A stretch of 64,000 nt of DNA from Campylorhamphus procurvoides (GCA_013396655.1 WBMV01000006.1:17793-81792), one strand, 5' to 3'; positions 10,981-22,254 are shown, numbered from the stretch's first letter. Made by a program: numbers and translations. The notes: generated by a model from the sequence alone, not told the origin.

Positions 10981-12555
10981 AGGGGTTCTTGTTCCTTGAC
11001 ACCAGAAGCAATGGGAAAGGCCAGACAATTCCTGCTTGGAGAGGACAGGGAATATGGAACAATTTAAAGGGAAGTTCTGAAGGGAGGGAAGAAAGGTGGG
11101 AAAGGCTCAAAAGGCAAATCCTGGAGCAGTTCCTGAGGTGGGATTGCATTCCCTCATCATGCAGGTTGGTGCTGTGTGAATGGGGATGGGATTTGGGGAT
11201 CCCTGTCACAAAACACAGGGATGTGCTCCTTTGGATTCCTATTTAGCAGCACGACACTGAGACTGGGTCTATTCTCTTCCAAGCCAACTGGTTTCAGAAA
11301 ACCAGGGAAACTGGAAGGGGAAGAACATGGATCAGGGGACACTGAGAATGAAGGGATGAAACCCACAGTGGGATCATTCAGGAGCTCTGCCAGATCACTG
11401 AAGGAGAGAAAGTGGGTGTCAAAAATGCCACCCTGGGAATCCCAAATTCTCCTCCTGGCTGAGAATTGTCCAGCCTGGCCATGGAATGTCTCCAGGGCTG
11501 GGGCATCTCCCATCCTCCAATCCCTCACTTTACAGGCTCTTGTAACAGAAATTTGAAACCCAAATTCCCCTGCTGGGGACCCTGCAGGAGGAGAATGGGA
11601 AGCACCTTCAGAGACACTTCTGGAAGTTTTCCCAAGAAATGCCAAGGGACAGATGGCTCATCCACACAGATGTCCTTCAAGACCTGACATTCTCATGAGG
11701 ATTTGCCCCATCCTGGGTGAGGCAGGGATTGGGGGGTTCCAACCCTGTCATGTCCAGAGGGTTGGGATATCTTTCCTCACCAGCACCACCAGTGGAAGGA
11801 GTTCAGGGCAGCTCCCACCACCAGGAATAGCAACCACTCCTCAACCTCCATGTATTCCATGACCAAGTGATGGAAACCTGAAGCCACTACTGAGATGGGT
11901 GAGTGGCTCCCTGGAAATGCAACTTGCTTGGAAATTCCATCCCTCATCACGATTCAGAAGAAGAAGAAAACCAGCTGAAGACCTCAGGGTAGGATCTGCA
12001 GCTCTGAGCCCAACCCTTCCCTGCATTCCCTCCAGCCACAGAGACCTCTGTCTTCCCTCCCTGAAATCCAACAGCCTCAGGCAGCTGAATCCAGGAGTGA
12101 TGGAGAGCAGCAGCCTGGCTGTCCTGAGCCTCCCATCCCTGTAAATCAGTGCCCTGTCCGAGGGGTCGGAGGAAAAGGGGCAGATAAATCAATCCCACCC
12201 ATCGACAGCCTTGCACTGCAACGTGATGTTGGTTTAGCAGTCAATATTTATCGACCAGGATTGTGTTCCCAGGGGGATGTTCTGCTCTGGGAAGGGAGCC
12301 CACACCCCGGTGGAAAAGCCAGCTCTAGAAGGTCTTGGCAGATTTAGAGGGAATTTGGGGAGAGGGGATAGAGAAAGAGGGGTAAAGTAGAAGATAGGGA
12401 GAAGATGGGGCACCTGGAAAGGATGTAGGGGAGTGTTATGGACAAGGGGTGATGGGAAGGGGCAGGAGAGGACACAGAGCGGGCCAGTTTGTACTTGTGA
12501 CATACAAAGACAAGGAGAAGAGTCCACACCTGCTCCTTACACCCTTCTCACGGAG
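10981..12555. other. unassigned sequence, no gene seen
   Basis: Unique-looking sequence. Overlapping frames of 162 (minus) and 126 (plus) codons near 11157-11645 have no recognised domain, and I cannot separate them from chance. About 12350-12470 is purine-rich. Confidence 0.45.
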
Positions 12556-12703
12556 CTCCCATCCCTGGAGGTGGCCAAGGAACAACTGGACATGACACTC
12601 AGTGCCCTGGTCAAGGTGGTGACGGGTCACAGGTTGGACTCGATGATCTTGGAGGTCTTTTCCAACCTAAATGATTCTGTGGCTCTGGGATTCTGCGATT
12701 CTC
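12556..12703 (+). mobile_element. CR1 LINE 3' fragment (lineage B)
   Basis: 'tcccatccctggaggtggcc' leads through 'acatgacactcagtgccc' and 'ggttggactcgatgatcttg' to 'cttttccaacctaaatgatt', ending with decayed octamers (gattctgtgg, gattctgcgattct). About 150 bp. Confidence 0.92.
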
Positions 12704-13669
12704 CAAAGCCAACAAGGGATCCAGGACTCCCAGTTCCACCAGTCCACTCCATCCAGCTTGCAAGGCCAAGCACCAAAAGGTGGGATTTGAGAGTTATATC
12801 CCTGCACAAAGGTCTGCACCCAGACCAGTCAGCACAGCAGAGCCCACGCCATTAAATTCACCGTTCAGGATGGCAAACTACCCAATCCCTTGAAAATACA
12901 CCCAAAAAAAAGGTCAGGGCAATCCAAGCTGGCTGAGATTTCACATGTCCTGGGAGCCTTTCCAAAACCAAGCAGCACAGGCACAGGAGATGCAGCTTCC
13001 CAAGTTTTCTGGGCAGCACCAATCCCTGTCTTTTCCTGTGGTCAGGATTGTGGTGGTCCAAGACCAGACCTGCTCCTTCCCTGGACTGCAACCTCAGGAG
13101 AAGAAACTACAGGTCTGTTTTCTCCCATCCATTATTTACTGGGTGTTTACCAGGCCTGCTCTGAAAACAGAATTATTAATTTCCCCTCGAGCTTTCCGGT
13201 GCTGCTCTTTGTTCCAACGTCAATGCAAACACACACAGTTTCCTCTTCCCAACTTCTCCAAGAGATAAACAGGTTTTTCCAGGGAAGGCTCGGCCAGGAG
13301 TTCCTCTCTTATTGTGGATCCATCACAAAACAGCAGTTCAAGGCTTTCCCACAGTGCAGGTCTTGGCATTTTCCTGCCTGGAACTGCACAGCCAGGACCA
13401 GTAAAGGAGAGGAAGGGAGAAAAAAGGGCTTGAAGGCAGAGGGAACAGCCCTGGAAAATGGGTACTGATGCTGGGGGAATGAGAGATGTGGCTTTTCAAA
13501 AAAGTGGTGAGATCCTGACGCCCAACACTGCCCATCCCTGGATCTACAGGGATTTGGTGCTACCAAAGCAAACCCTTTGCAGGAATTTTTGTCCAGCCTT
13601 AACAATCCCTCCCTAAGCAACCCTGGGACGGATCTGACTGAGGGGGCACTTGATCCTCTCATCCATCAC
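12704..13669. other. unassigned sequence, no gene seen
   Basis: Unique-looking sequence. A plus frame of 192 codons (12890-13468) has no recognised domain and overlaps other frames. Confidence 0.45.
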
Positions 13670-14010
13670 CGACAAAGTTAGTCAACAAGACTGAACCTTG
13701 ATGAACACCAGAAACAGCCCTCAGCTGGATTTATCTCCACTCCATGAGCAGCAATTTCTCCAGGAAAAATGATGGGGGAAACAGTGCCAAAGTCCAGGTA
13801 GACACACCCACAGCCTTCCCCTCTTCTTGCCATAGGAGAACAGGTGGGTCAAGCAGGACCTGCCTTCCATAAATCCATAATGATTGGGCCTGATCCACTG
13901 GTTGTTCTGTACTTGTTGTGTGGTGGCACTCATGAAGATCTGCTCCAGAGTGTCCTCTGGATTCAAGCAACAGGTCTGTCATTCCCTGGATCCTCCTTCC
14001 AGCAAAGCAT
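13670..14010 (-). mobile_element. CR1-type LINE ORF2 (reverse transcriptase) remnant, antisense
   Basis: Read on the minus strand, about 13,840-13,900 encodes 'HYGFMEGRSCLTHL', matching the RT-domain motif of CR1-like LINEs (usually GF.KGKSCLTNL). About 13,680-13,720 encodes 'SGVHQGSVL', the degraded RT motif SGVPQGS. The 'YLDFSKAFD' motif expected between them is reduced to 'STWTLALF', and most of the intervening sequence is missing, so the copy is internally deleted and frame-shifted. It is one of only two pieces of CR1 coding sequence in the window and is non-functional. Confidence 0.75.
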
Positions 14011-14026
14011 TCCAGCAACTAAGCAC

Positions 14027-14287
14027 AGAAAGCAGCACAAAAAGTATTTCCAGGTTCACCATTTAAGCAGAAAAAGCAGCACAAAAAGAACTTGCAGGTG
14101 GATCATTTACATAGGAAAAGCAGCACAAAAAGTATTTCCAGGTTTACCATTTAAGCAGAAAAAAAAGCAGCAGAAAAAGCAGCAGAAAAAGTATTTCCAG
14201 GTTCATCATTAACATAGAAAAGGCAGCACAAAAAGTACTTTCAGGTTCACCACTCAAGCACAAAAAGAACTTCCAGGTTCACCATTT
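14027..14287. repeat. AGCAGCACAAAAAG minisatellite
   Basis: Six or seven irregular units built on 'agcagcacaaaaag' followed by 'tatttccaggttcaccattt' variants, with spacing of roughly 25-55 bp. Short AGCAGAAAA insertions occur inside some units (about 14160-14190). The array directly abuts the antisense RT remnant. Units are too diverged for a clean period. Confidence 0.85.
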
Positions 14288-14629
14288 TGGTGGGATGAGG
14301 AAGCAGGGCAGGGAGGACTCAGGGAGCTCACAGCGCCCTGGGGGGATCTTTGCTCATTCCCCTTGTATGTGTCCTATAAGAGGACTTGGGATCTGCAAAA
14401 AACAAATGAGCTTTTGGGAGAAAAAAACAATTGCAAGAGCTTTACATTGTGGAGATAACGAGATTCAGGCAACAGAGAAATTTTCAGGGGTGTTCACATG
14501 AATGATCTTTTTGGCAGCAAAATCTCCAGCGTTGGATTTGCTGTTCTTTATCAAACCTAAGGGGTAAGGGTAAAGCTGGGTTTTCTCCTCAAGGTTTTTC
14601 CAGATATGAGGGTGCTCCTGAGAAGGATC
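14288..14629. other. unassigned sequence, no gene seen
   Basis: Short unique-looking interval with no recognised motif. Confidence 0.5.
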
Positions 14630-14735
14630 AGGGAATCATTTAGGTTGGAAAAGACCTCCAAGATCATCAAGTCCAACCTTTGGCCGATGGCTGCCTTGCC
14701 AATTAAACCATAAATGCCACATCCACTCGATTCTG
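14630..14735 (-). mobile_element. CR1 LINE 3' fragment (lineage B)
   Basis: 'gggaatcatttaggttggaa' opens the antisense copy, followed by 'aagacctccaagatcatcaa' and 'taaatgccacatccactcg'. About 105 bp; the end is indistinct. Confidence 0.85.
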
Positions 14736-15444
14736 GAGCACATCCATGGATGGATCTCAGGCAGACCGGCAGGTAAAACTTCCTAAATAATCCTCAATCC
14801 TGCATGAAAAAAAATGAGGGTTTGTCCCCCCGATGTCACAAATCTCAGCTCAGCCCTTCTTAAAACCCTCCCCAAAAGGAACAGCTCCCCACGGGAGCAC
14901 TTTGGGAAGGCGAGCCCTGATCCTGGCAGCGAATCTGACAGCCCCTGAGTTTTAATGAGGGAATAATCCAGATGAAAGAATCTCTCCTCACATGCAAAGC
15001 GTTGCGAGGGGGAAAAAAAAGCCCCTTGTGCTGGCTGTCTCCAGTGAATGTCCTATTTTCCCAGGCTCAAAGCTTATTGATTTAAGTCTTCCCTCTTAAG
15101 GCTCATCCCATGCCATGTTTTGATGTCCCAGAACAGCAGCTTCCAATATCCAGTGTTACCCTGGAGCTTCTCAGAGGAAAAAATTCGTGTTTTCTTTACA
15201 GGAATTTGAGGAACAGATGGAAAACCCTTAAATTTTGTTATTGTGTCAAAAATAGAGGTATTTTCTAAGTGGGTCTGGAGCGTTTTCACAGGGCAAAGAG
15301 CAGAGCTGGAAATTTCAGCTCAGAGGGTGAAAAAGATTAGAAAATTAAAAGCAGGGCTGGTCCAGAGAAGCTTTGGGTGTCTTTTGTTTGATGAAATGAT
15401 TTTTTTCCTCCAGAAAATTGAGTTAGTGAAGACAAAGCTCACAC
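14736..15444. other. unassigned, partly A/T-rich sequence
   Basis: No gene seen. About 14,940-15,005 (TTTTAATGAGGGAATAATCC, then CATGCAAAGCG with an octamer-like ATGCAAAG) could be a regulatory element. Confidence 0.35.
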
Positions 15445-15514
15445 CTGATCAGCTCGTTCTCCTGCTCCTGGAGATCCTCACCGGAGTCCTTGACCTGGAT
15501 CAAGGAGTAAATCC
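15445..15514 (-). CDS. candidate 70-bp coding exon, gene unknown
   Basis: Read on the minus strand, the acceptor is a T/C-rich tract (ttttttcctc about 15 bases upstream) ending CTGCAG at 15515-15516, and the donor CAG/GTGTGAG follows 15445. One frame is open across 70 bp (entry 2 bases, 22 codons, exit 2 bases) and encodes a charged, coil-like peptide containing 'QVKDSGEDLQEQENEL'. Third codon positions are G or C in about 19 of 22 codons, much higher than the local composition. I do not recognise the protein, and no partner exon is identified in the window. A plus-strand frame of 119 codons overlaps it (15243-15602). It could be a chance open frame. Confidence 0.3.
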
Positions 15515-16479
15515 CTGCAGGATCAGCATGAGGAAAAAATGGTCCATGGGGGATGGAAAGACAGGGAGCAACCAAAATGGTTGGTGCCATGTTGAGCTTT
15601 GACATCGACCCTTTATTCACTGTAAAATAAATGTATTTACAAGCAGAGCTGTTTAAGCCACAGGGACCATCCTGCTCCTCCTCCCTTCCCCTCCTACATG
15701 GATGTACCTCTGTGTGGGGTGAGAGCTTGAGCCTTGCACTTGTTCCGGGTGATTTATGTCCCCTCTGTGAAGCTCAGGAATGACAAGGCAAGAAAATCCC
15801 CCAGCAGCCTCTTAAACAACTCAGCAGAGGGGACAACATTCTCCTTTTATTGTTGGTCATAAAATTTTATGGGTTGGAACTCGCTGGTTTTGTTCCACTG
15901 AATGAAAGGAAGTGGTATTATTATTTTTTTTGGAATCTACAACCACTGATGGAACAGCTTATAAATGCACCAACCTAGCTCTCTTCCTCTGCAGGGAGAT
16001 GGGAAGCAGGGCTGGAAAGGTCAGAAAGGAAGTGAAGAAATCCTTATCCCTTGGATGTCTGCAGGGGAGCTGGGCCAAGATCCCAAAGATGTTGGACCAG
16101 ATTTAACCCCGTGGGTCGGTGTGTGTGTGTGCAGGGAGATGTTCCTGAGATCCAGGGATGAAGGATATTGTTATCCAGTGTATAAAGATCAGCATGATTG
16201 AGTGTCCCAGGCAGAACATCTCCAGGCCTGCGGTGGTAGGACCACAAACCCAAGCACTGGGCATCCCTTTGGTCTCCAGAGTGATCTGGAAGATGTCCCC
16301 TCTGATTGGAAAAGGAAGAGGCCACAGCTTTGGGTGTTGTCCAGGGAAAGATGTCAGAGCCAGGGCCAGAAATTGGGGTGGGTTCTGCCCCACTGATGGC
16401 TCCCCTGGTCTGGTCACCATCCCCAAGAGAGGAACCTCAAGAGAGGTTCATTTCAACCTAAGCTGAAATGGAAGAGGAT
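15515..16479. other. unassigned sequence, no gene seen
   Basis: Unique-looking DNA with no recognised repeat. It contains an A/T-rich stretch at about 15,850-15,935 and a short GT run at 16,115-16,130. Confidence 0.45.
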
Positions 16480-16575
16480 CCAGCCTGATGCAAAGAGAAG
16501 TGATTTCATGAGGAACGTGGTCACCAGTTGGAACAAGTTGCCCTGAGAGGTTGTGCTCAATCTCTGTAGACCAAG
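16480..16575 (+). mobile_element. possible very old CR1 fragment
   Basis: 'gaggaacgtggtcaccagttggaac' (broken) followed by 'aagttgccctgagaggttg' resembles the CR1 block 'caggcactggaacaggttgcccagagaggttgt'. No 3' end or octamers are present, so the call rests on about 60 bp of weak similarity. Confidence 0.4.
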
Positions 16576-17209
16576 GGATGGGAGCAGAAGACCTGAATTT
16601 CTATTTGATGCCAGGATTTAGGAGAGGGAAGCCGGGGCTGAGCACAAGGGTAGGACACAGAAACATCTGGGTTTTGGTGTCTGCCTGTCCCCAGCACATG
16701 TTGCTGCTGGAATTGAGAGGACCACTAGAAATGCACTTGGGAGGTGCATAATTCCTGATCAGGGATGAAAATCCCCACTGGAACTAGATGTCCCATCCCC
16801 ATCGGGTGCATATTCATGGTTATGGTGACAAAGCCATTTACCACCATTCCTTCCCCACTCCTCCTCTCCAGAGGGGATGAGCAGGGGGAATAGAGGCTCC
16901 TCCATCTCTCCATCACTGTGAGCTCTGCTAGCCCATGCTTTATGCTCCCCAGATCTCAAATCACCTGCAGGAGCAACTCCCTGGTCCCAAGAAGATCTGG
17001 GGGGGACAGCGGAGAATTCACCCCCGGCACCACCAAAGGTCAGCCCAAAGGCAGCACAAAAAGGGCTGAGAAGTTGAATATCTGAGGCAAACACAACCTT
17101 CAACCCCTAAACACCAAAAAAAACCAGGCATCTCCCATCACTCACCTTCCACCAGGGAGAGAGTCCATAAAACAGAGCTCGAGCAACGCAAGGAAATTAA
17201 ACCCAAATT
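16576..17209. other. unassigned sequence, no gene seen
   Basis: No recognisable frame or repeat. The stretch has ordinary mixed composition. Confidence 0.5.
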
Positions 17210-17420
17210 GACTATGTGGCAACCCAAGCCATAAATTGTGGTTACTGTGGCCAGTGCTTGGGCTGGATCCGACGCCTATTCATCTTCTCCTTTGATTAAA
17301 ACATCCCGTGCTAATTCCATTTCCAAAGCCCCAGATTATTTATTCACAGTCAAATTCCCTCCCCTCGCTAATCCCTTCGCATCTCCCGGCTGCAAAATGC
17401 GGCCCCAAGATTTGACACCG
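17210..17420. promoter_or_regulatory. candidate conserved non-coding element
   Basis: Non-repetitive sequence with a Runt-type TGTGGTTA (17235-17242), TGATTAAAAC, GTGCTAATTCC, AGATTATTTATTCACAG and a retained CpG in GGATCCGACGCC. Motif-dense A/T-rich sequence beside G/C-rich DNA is typical of avian enhancers. The function is inferred. Confidence 0.3.
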
Positions 17421-18179
17421 AGATGTTCCTGGCAGGAACTGCTGTGGGGTGGGGGGAATGGAATAAATGGAATAAATCACATCATTCCCTGCATCCCAAC
17501 ACTCTTAGGGATGGGGCTTTGCTGCTGCTTTAGCTGAGTGTTGCCCCCTCACATCGCCACCACCTCCACCAACCTTCTCACCCCGATCTGAGGGTGATTT
17601 AGTCCCTAAAATGGCTCAGGCAATCAATACAAGCTTGAGTATCATCCCAGCTCCACACTTGGGTGCCTGCCCATCCTCACAGGTTTTCCCATGGTCCCAA
17701 AAGCTCTGGTGTCTCTTGGCCCTGCAGAGGACCCTTCACCAAGCCTGCCCTCCAGGGAAAGCAGATTCCTATGGCATTTTTAGACCACTGCTGGTTGTTC
17801 CCTCTTTGTGTCACAGTCGAGGACTTTTCAGGCTCTGAGAGCATTTGCAAGGATGTTTTCAGTGGACACAGGGATGTTTCTTTCCTCTTGGAAAACTAGT
17901 CCAAACCTGGAGGTTGTGAGAGCAAAAACCTTCCCTGTCCTCCCTCCATCCCTTTCTCCTCCCTTTTGGGCCCCCAGAAGACAATCAGTTTCTCCTGGGA
18001 AGGGACGAACGTGGCTGCCACCTTCACCCTCAAGGTCCCACCATGCCACCACCTCCACCAGGATCCTTGCCTGCCCTGGCAGCAGGAACAACCCCATTCC
18101 TTCCCCCAAAAAAAACCCCATCCTTCCGGAGCATTCCGGCGCGCGCAGCTACAAGATGTTTCCCGCCTGGGTTCTCCGT
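17421..18179. other. unassigned sequence, no gene seen
   Basis: Mixed-composition sequence with several overlapping frames of about 100-125 codons on both strands, none with recognisable motifs. Confidence 0.45.
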
Positions 18180-18480
18180 TAATCCCCCCACCCTCCTCAA
18201 TACCTGGGCTTGTCCTGGTGCCTGAGAGGATTTGGAAAGGCAAGGGAAAACATAATTAGACGTGATGTTGCCCTCGGAGTCAGAGCCGGGGCCGGCTCAT
18301 TGAAGGGCAGCGGTCAGCAGAGGGAGCGGAGAGGAGCCAATTTAGCACGGCTTACGGAGCCGTTCCGGCTGATTAGGGATTTGATGAGGGAAGGGGTTTG
18401 ATTTTGGTAGCTCGAGTGACAGAAGCCTTACGGTCAGTTGAGATCTTGTTTAAGGAGGGCAAGCGGATCTGGACTGGGGA
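18180..18480. promoter_or_regulatory. candidate conserved non-coding element with retained CpGs
   Basis: This stretch has many CpGs for its composition (GACGTGATG, CGGCTTACGGAGCCG, TTCCGGCTGATTAGG, TTACGGTC), plus CAATTTAGC and ACATAATTAGACG. CpG retention outside a repeat suggests selection or germline hypomethylation. No open frame is persuasive. The regulatory reading is inference. Confidence 0.3.
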
Positions 18481-18920
18481 TGACAGATAGGGAGACCGGG
18501 ATGAGCGGGACAAATTGGCCTGGTTCCATCTGTGGCTCGTTGTCCCTGACCTAATCCAGCCAGGGCTGGGCACCGGCAGGGAAAGGGAGCCAGGAGGGCT
18601 GCCAGGAGATCCAGGGAGGGAAAACAGCAGGGGTAAAGAACTCGAGGAGGAAGGAAAGACAGGCAGGCAGGGAGTTTGAGTGGAATCTGCCCTGGGATCA
18701 AGTCTGAGCCACAGTCATTCCTGGGTTCTGGTTCTGGGCCCTCTGCCTTCATCCTGCAGCTCTCTGAGCTCCAAGGAGAAGAGCAGAGGTGGAAAAGGCT
18801 TCTCCAGCCTTCCCCTTCGTGGCTACTGCTCTGGGGACTTGCCTTCTGGGAATGGAGGGGATGGGACAGGCACACACAGCTCCCACTTCTCTGGGACCAA
18901 AGCACGGGAGGGTGTGGAAT
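18481..18920. other. unassigned sequence, no gene seen
   Basis: G-rich unique-looking DNA. Frames of 113-167 codons run into the CR1 copy that follows and are not genes. Confidence 0.45.
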
Positions 18921-19330
18921 AACAGAATCATGGAATCATGGAATGGTTTGGGTCAGAAAGGGCCTCAAAGATCATCCATTGCCACCCCCTGCCATGGGCA
19001 GGGACACCTTCCACTAGCCCAGGTTGCTCCAAACCCTGTCCAACCTGGCCTTGGACACTTCCAGGGATGGGGCAGCCAAAACTGCTCTAAGAATTCTTTT
19101 CCAGGGCCTCACCACCCTCACAGGGAGGAATTTCTTCCCAATATGCAATCAAAATTTACCCTCCTTCAGCTCAAAGCCATTCCCTGTGTCCCATCCCTCC
19201 ATCCCTGGTCCCAATCCCTCTCCAGCTCTTCTAGAGCCTCTTTAGACACTGGATGGGGCTGTCAGGTCTCCCTGGAGCCTTTTCCAGGCTGAACAGCCCC
19301 AATTCCCTCAGCCTGTCATGCAGGGCTGTC
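18921..19330 (-). mobile_element. CR1 LINE 3' fragment (lineage A)
   Basis: Antisense copy with two terminal octamers (aatcatgg repeated at 18926 and 18934), 'gggacaccttccactagccc', 'cttggacacttccaggg', 'caccctcacagggaggaatt' and 'ttttccaggctgaacagcc'. About 410 bp of 3' UTR. Confidence 0.93.
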
Positions 19331-20589
19331 CCAAAGACCACATCAATCCTGTGAACTTCCATTTCATCCTTCCTGTGATTTTCAAATAGATTAGGCCAGT
19401 TAGCCCAGCAGTTCCCTAATTATTCCCCTTTAGGGTGCAGGCAATTCCTGATGTAACCATATCCACATTAGCCCCGTGCTCAGTTAGATCCTTCACTTTT
19501 AGGACTTCTTAAGAAATCCTTATGCACAGTGAAGGAACGACCACAAAAAAAGTTGAGCATTAACATAGATTATCATGAAAATGAGCCAGTCTTGGGGAAG
19601 GAGGGAAGTGGGGAGGGGATGAATGGCCTGACAAGCTTTCCCAGATGGTTATCAAAGCCAGGGCAGCACAGGACAATAAGATCTCTCTCCCCCCCTGCCC
19701 CCATCCTTAAGCCAGGCTAAAAAGGGATGGAATTTTGGGTTAAATCAATGCCCGGCCTTCTTCTTACACAGGTACCTCATATCTGCTGTTCCTTTCCCCT
19801 AGAGATGGGCAGGAGGAGCCAAAATGCCTCTGGGAGGGCTCTGTGCCAAATGCTCACCTTGGGGGTGTCAAACCTCCTCCTCAGCTGCCATTCCACCCCG
19901 AAATATCTCCCCCTCCTTCCCGCTGCAGGGAGAGGAACGTGAACCTCATGCCCTGTTTTCATTCCAGGGGTGGAAGGTGAGGGGAGGTTTAGACACCCCC
20001 TGGAACCTTCTGTGAGCCGTGAGATCACAATGGGACTCCGGTCCTTGTAAAGGGGGAGAGATTCTTTTCCCTCCCTTGATTCCACAGGTAAGAGACAAAT
20101 TCAGGCACCAGGGAAACTCCAGCCAGGCAGAGCTGCTGGGAATTGAGCCCCAACTCCATTTCCCGTGGTCAAAAGGTGATTAAATGACTTTTCCAGGTGC
20201 CCAGCCAGCACTCCAGGTGTCATATCCAGTCTCCTGAGCCCCACACTGATACCCTAATCATGGGAAGGGGATCCAGGCCAGAGAGGACACATCACCAGGA
20301 GGAAAAACACAGCCTGCAACGACCCAAAAAGCCAAATCCCTGAGCGGCTGGTGCTGTAAATCCTCACTCCCCAGCACCCAACGGTGCAAAAATGAGGCTG
20401 GGAAAGAGGTTCAGCCTGGAAGTCAGCAGGAGTTCAGTGCCAGCAGTTCTGAGCCTTTCAGAAGGAAAGAAACTGCAATTTCCAGCCAGAACCCAAAGTA
20501 GGGAAATGTTAATAAACAAAATGAAAGGGGAAGTGAAATCCATCCTTCTGCCTCCTGTCCCTGTGATGTGTTTGGCTTTCAGCTCTCTT
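19331..20589. other. unassigned sequence, no gene seen
   Basis: Unique-looking sequence. A short A/T-rich part at 19,380-19,450 (ATAGATTAGGCCAGTTAGCC) and frames up to 102 codons are present, with nothing recognisable. Confidence 0.45.
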
Positions 20590-21200
20590 TGACAATCCCG
20601 AAAAAATTAACACCACGAGATACACAATTATTGCCGGATTGAGAAGGGCAATCAAAGCCTTTCAAACCAATGTTTTGTCAACAGAAATAAAGGGAAGTAT
20701 TTGCCATGAAAATTCCCCCAAAATATTGGCCCTTTTTCCCCTGCAAAGCCAGGAATCTCATTTTATATCAGCTCTGAAGCTCCTTTTCATCTGTCATCGT
20801 ATCTTGAAACGATAAGAATTACTCTCAGTAGGGAGTTATTTCTCTGCTTCCCTCTCAGCTCAAAATAGAAAACACTTCCCCCCCCCGCCCCTTTTAATTT
20901 GAAATAAGCTTGATATCATCAGTGAAAATTCATCTGGAACTCATAATAAAGCAGGGAGCTCTCACCTGGTAACTGGTGCCCACCAGCTTCCAAGTGCAGC
21001 TTCAATATAATTAAATAATAATAATCCAGGAGATACAAAGCCTGGAATGCTGGAGCAGCTCTTAAAACTGTGCCACCTCCATTTCAGATGCTTGAAAGGT
21101 GATTTATTTGATTAATTAGCTTGGGTAGGTTTCTATCAACCCTCCATTGCCTTTTCCAGACGCTCCATCCAAAGCCCACTTAAGCCAGTGTAATAAAATC
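20590..21200. promoter_or_regulatory. candidate conserved non-coding element cluster
   Basis: This is a long A/T-rich, repeat-free block dense in developmental-factor-like words: ACACAATTATTGCC, CAATCAAAGCC (TCF/LEF-like), TTTGTCAACAG, ATCGTATCTTGAAACGATAAG, TATAATTAAATAATAATAATCC, and TTTGATTAATTAGCTTGG. On the minus strand a strong CCAG/GTGAGAG donor lies at about 20,967, just after a 34-bp open stretch. A small exon inside the element cannot be excluded. Confidence 0.4.
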
Positions 21201-22129
21201 TTTTGCCTACAAAGGGCCTTCAGATAAATCCATGGGCTCGTGCCAGGGGTTAATTTCTGGTTCAGCTCCTGCTGGGTCTGCTCCACTTCCACCCCCGAGG
21301 ATTTCACTGGAGTTATTCCACAGGATCCAAAATGAAGCCTGGGAATACTCACCTGGCTGTGCAGAGAAGATAATTCCAGACACCCTCCCTCGGACACAGC
21401 CTCTTTCCTGGAGTCACCTTCCCCTAGTTCCCAAGGTGGGGAAACCCTGGAAATCAGCTTTGAGGGGGGAAATAATGAGGAGGGGGGGTGGACTTAAAGC
21501 ACCCCAAGGGTGTTTGCGTCAACTGGAGCAGAGTGGCTTGGCTGGCACAAAATGCCACCTCCCAACCCAGGGCGGGCTGGCACCGCTCCAGAGCCGTGAT
21601 CTCATCCCTCCCACCTTCCCAGAAATACCCGGGTCGATTTCCAAATCGTCGCTGTTTGCCACTTCCAGCCCTTCCCCTGGCAGGGTCCTTGCAGGCAGAC
21701 ACATCTCCCCTTCCCTACGAGCCAGCCTTCTTCCCTGAAATTAAAAGCTCCAGGGTCGGTGTATCCCGACATCCCAGGGGTGGCTCATCCATTCCCGACG
21801 CATCCCAATCCCCCCCAATCCATCACCCAGAAAGGTCCCCAAACCCTCCCAGGCGCCACAGAGGGGACATCAACAGCCAGACGAGGAGGATGGCAAATCT
21901 TGGCCCTTTTTAAGGAGAGGTCCTTCAGGCCAGGACAGGTTTTGGGATCTGTTCCCAAGGGCTGATGGATGAAGGCAGTGGGAATGCCGACGCGCACACA
22001 GCTGCCCTCTCTGCCCCTGTTTTGGGTTCCCACGTGTTGCGGTCTGGGGAGGGAGAAAGGGATCTTTATCCCACTTATATTTATTAGCAGAGAAGGAAGA
22101 AAGACCCCCCTCATCCCTCCTGTGCCAGG
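21201..22129. other. unassigned sequence with a minus-strand splice-site pair
   Basis: On the minus strand a C-rich acceptor ending AAAG at about 21,457 and a textbook CCAG/GTGAGTAT donor at about 21,352 bracket 105 bp open in one frame (35 codons, phase 0 to 0). Codon use is not biased and I do not recognise the peptide. Elsewhere the interval is mixed sequence with scattered CpGs. Confidence 0.35.
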
Positions 22130-22254
22130 GAAGGTAATTGCCTCTCCCGCTCCAATCCCTGAGAAACCATCAATAAACGTCTCCGCCAACTTTGAGGCCT
22201 CGTCCAATCTTGACAAATTGGAGTGAAACAAATCCCGTTTGCTTGTAATGCGGC
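22130..22254. promoter_or_regulatory. candidate conserved non-coding element beside minisatellite
   Basis: Repeat-free words such as AGGTAATTGCC, CCATCAATAAACGTC, TCCAATCTTGACAAATTGG and TTTGCTTGTAATGCGGCG end abruptly where the minisatellite starts. Inferred from composition only. Confidence 0.3.
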
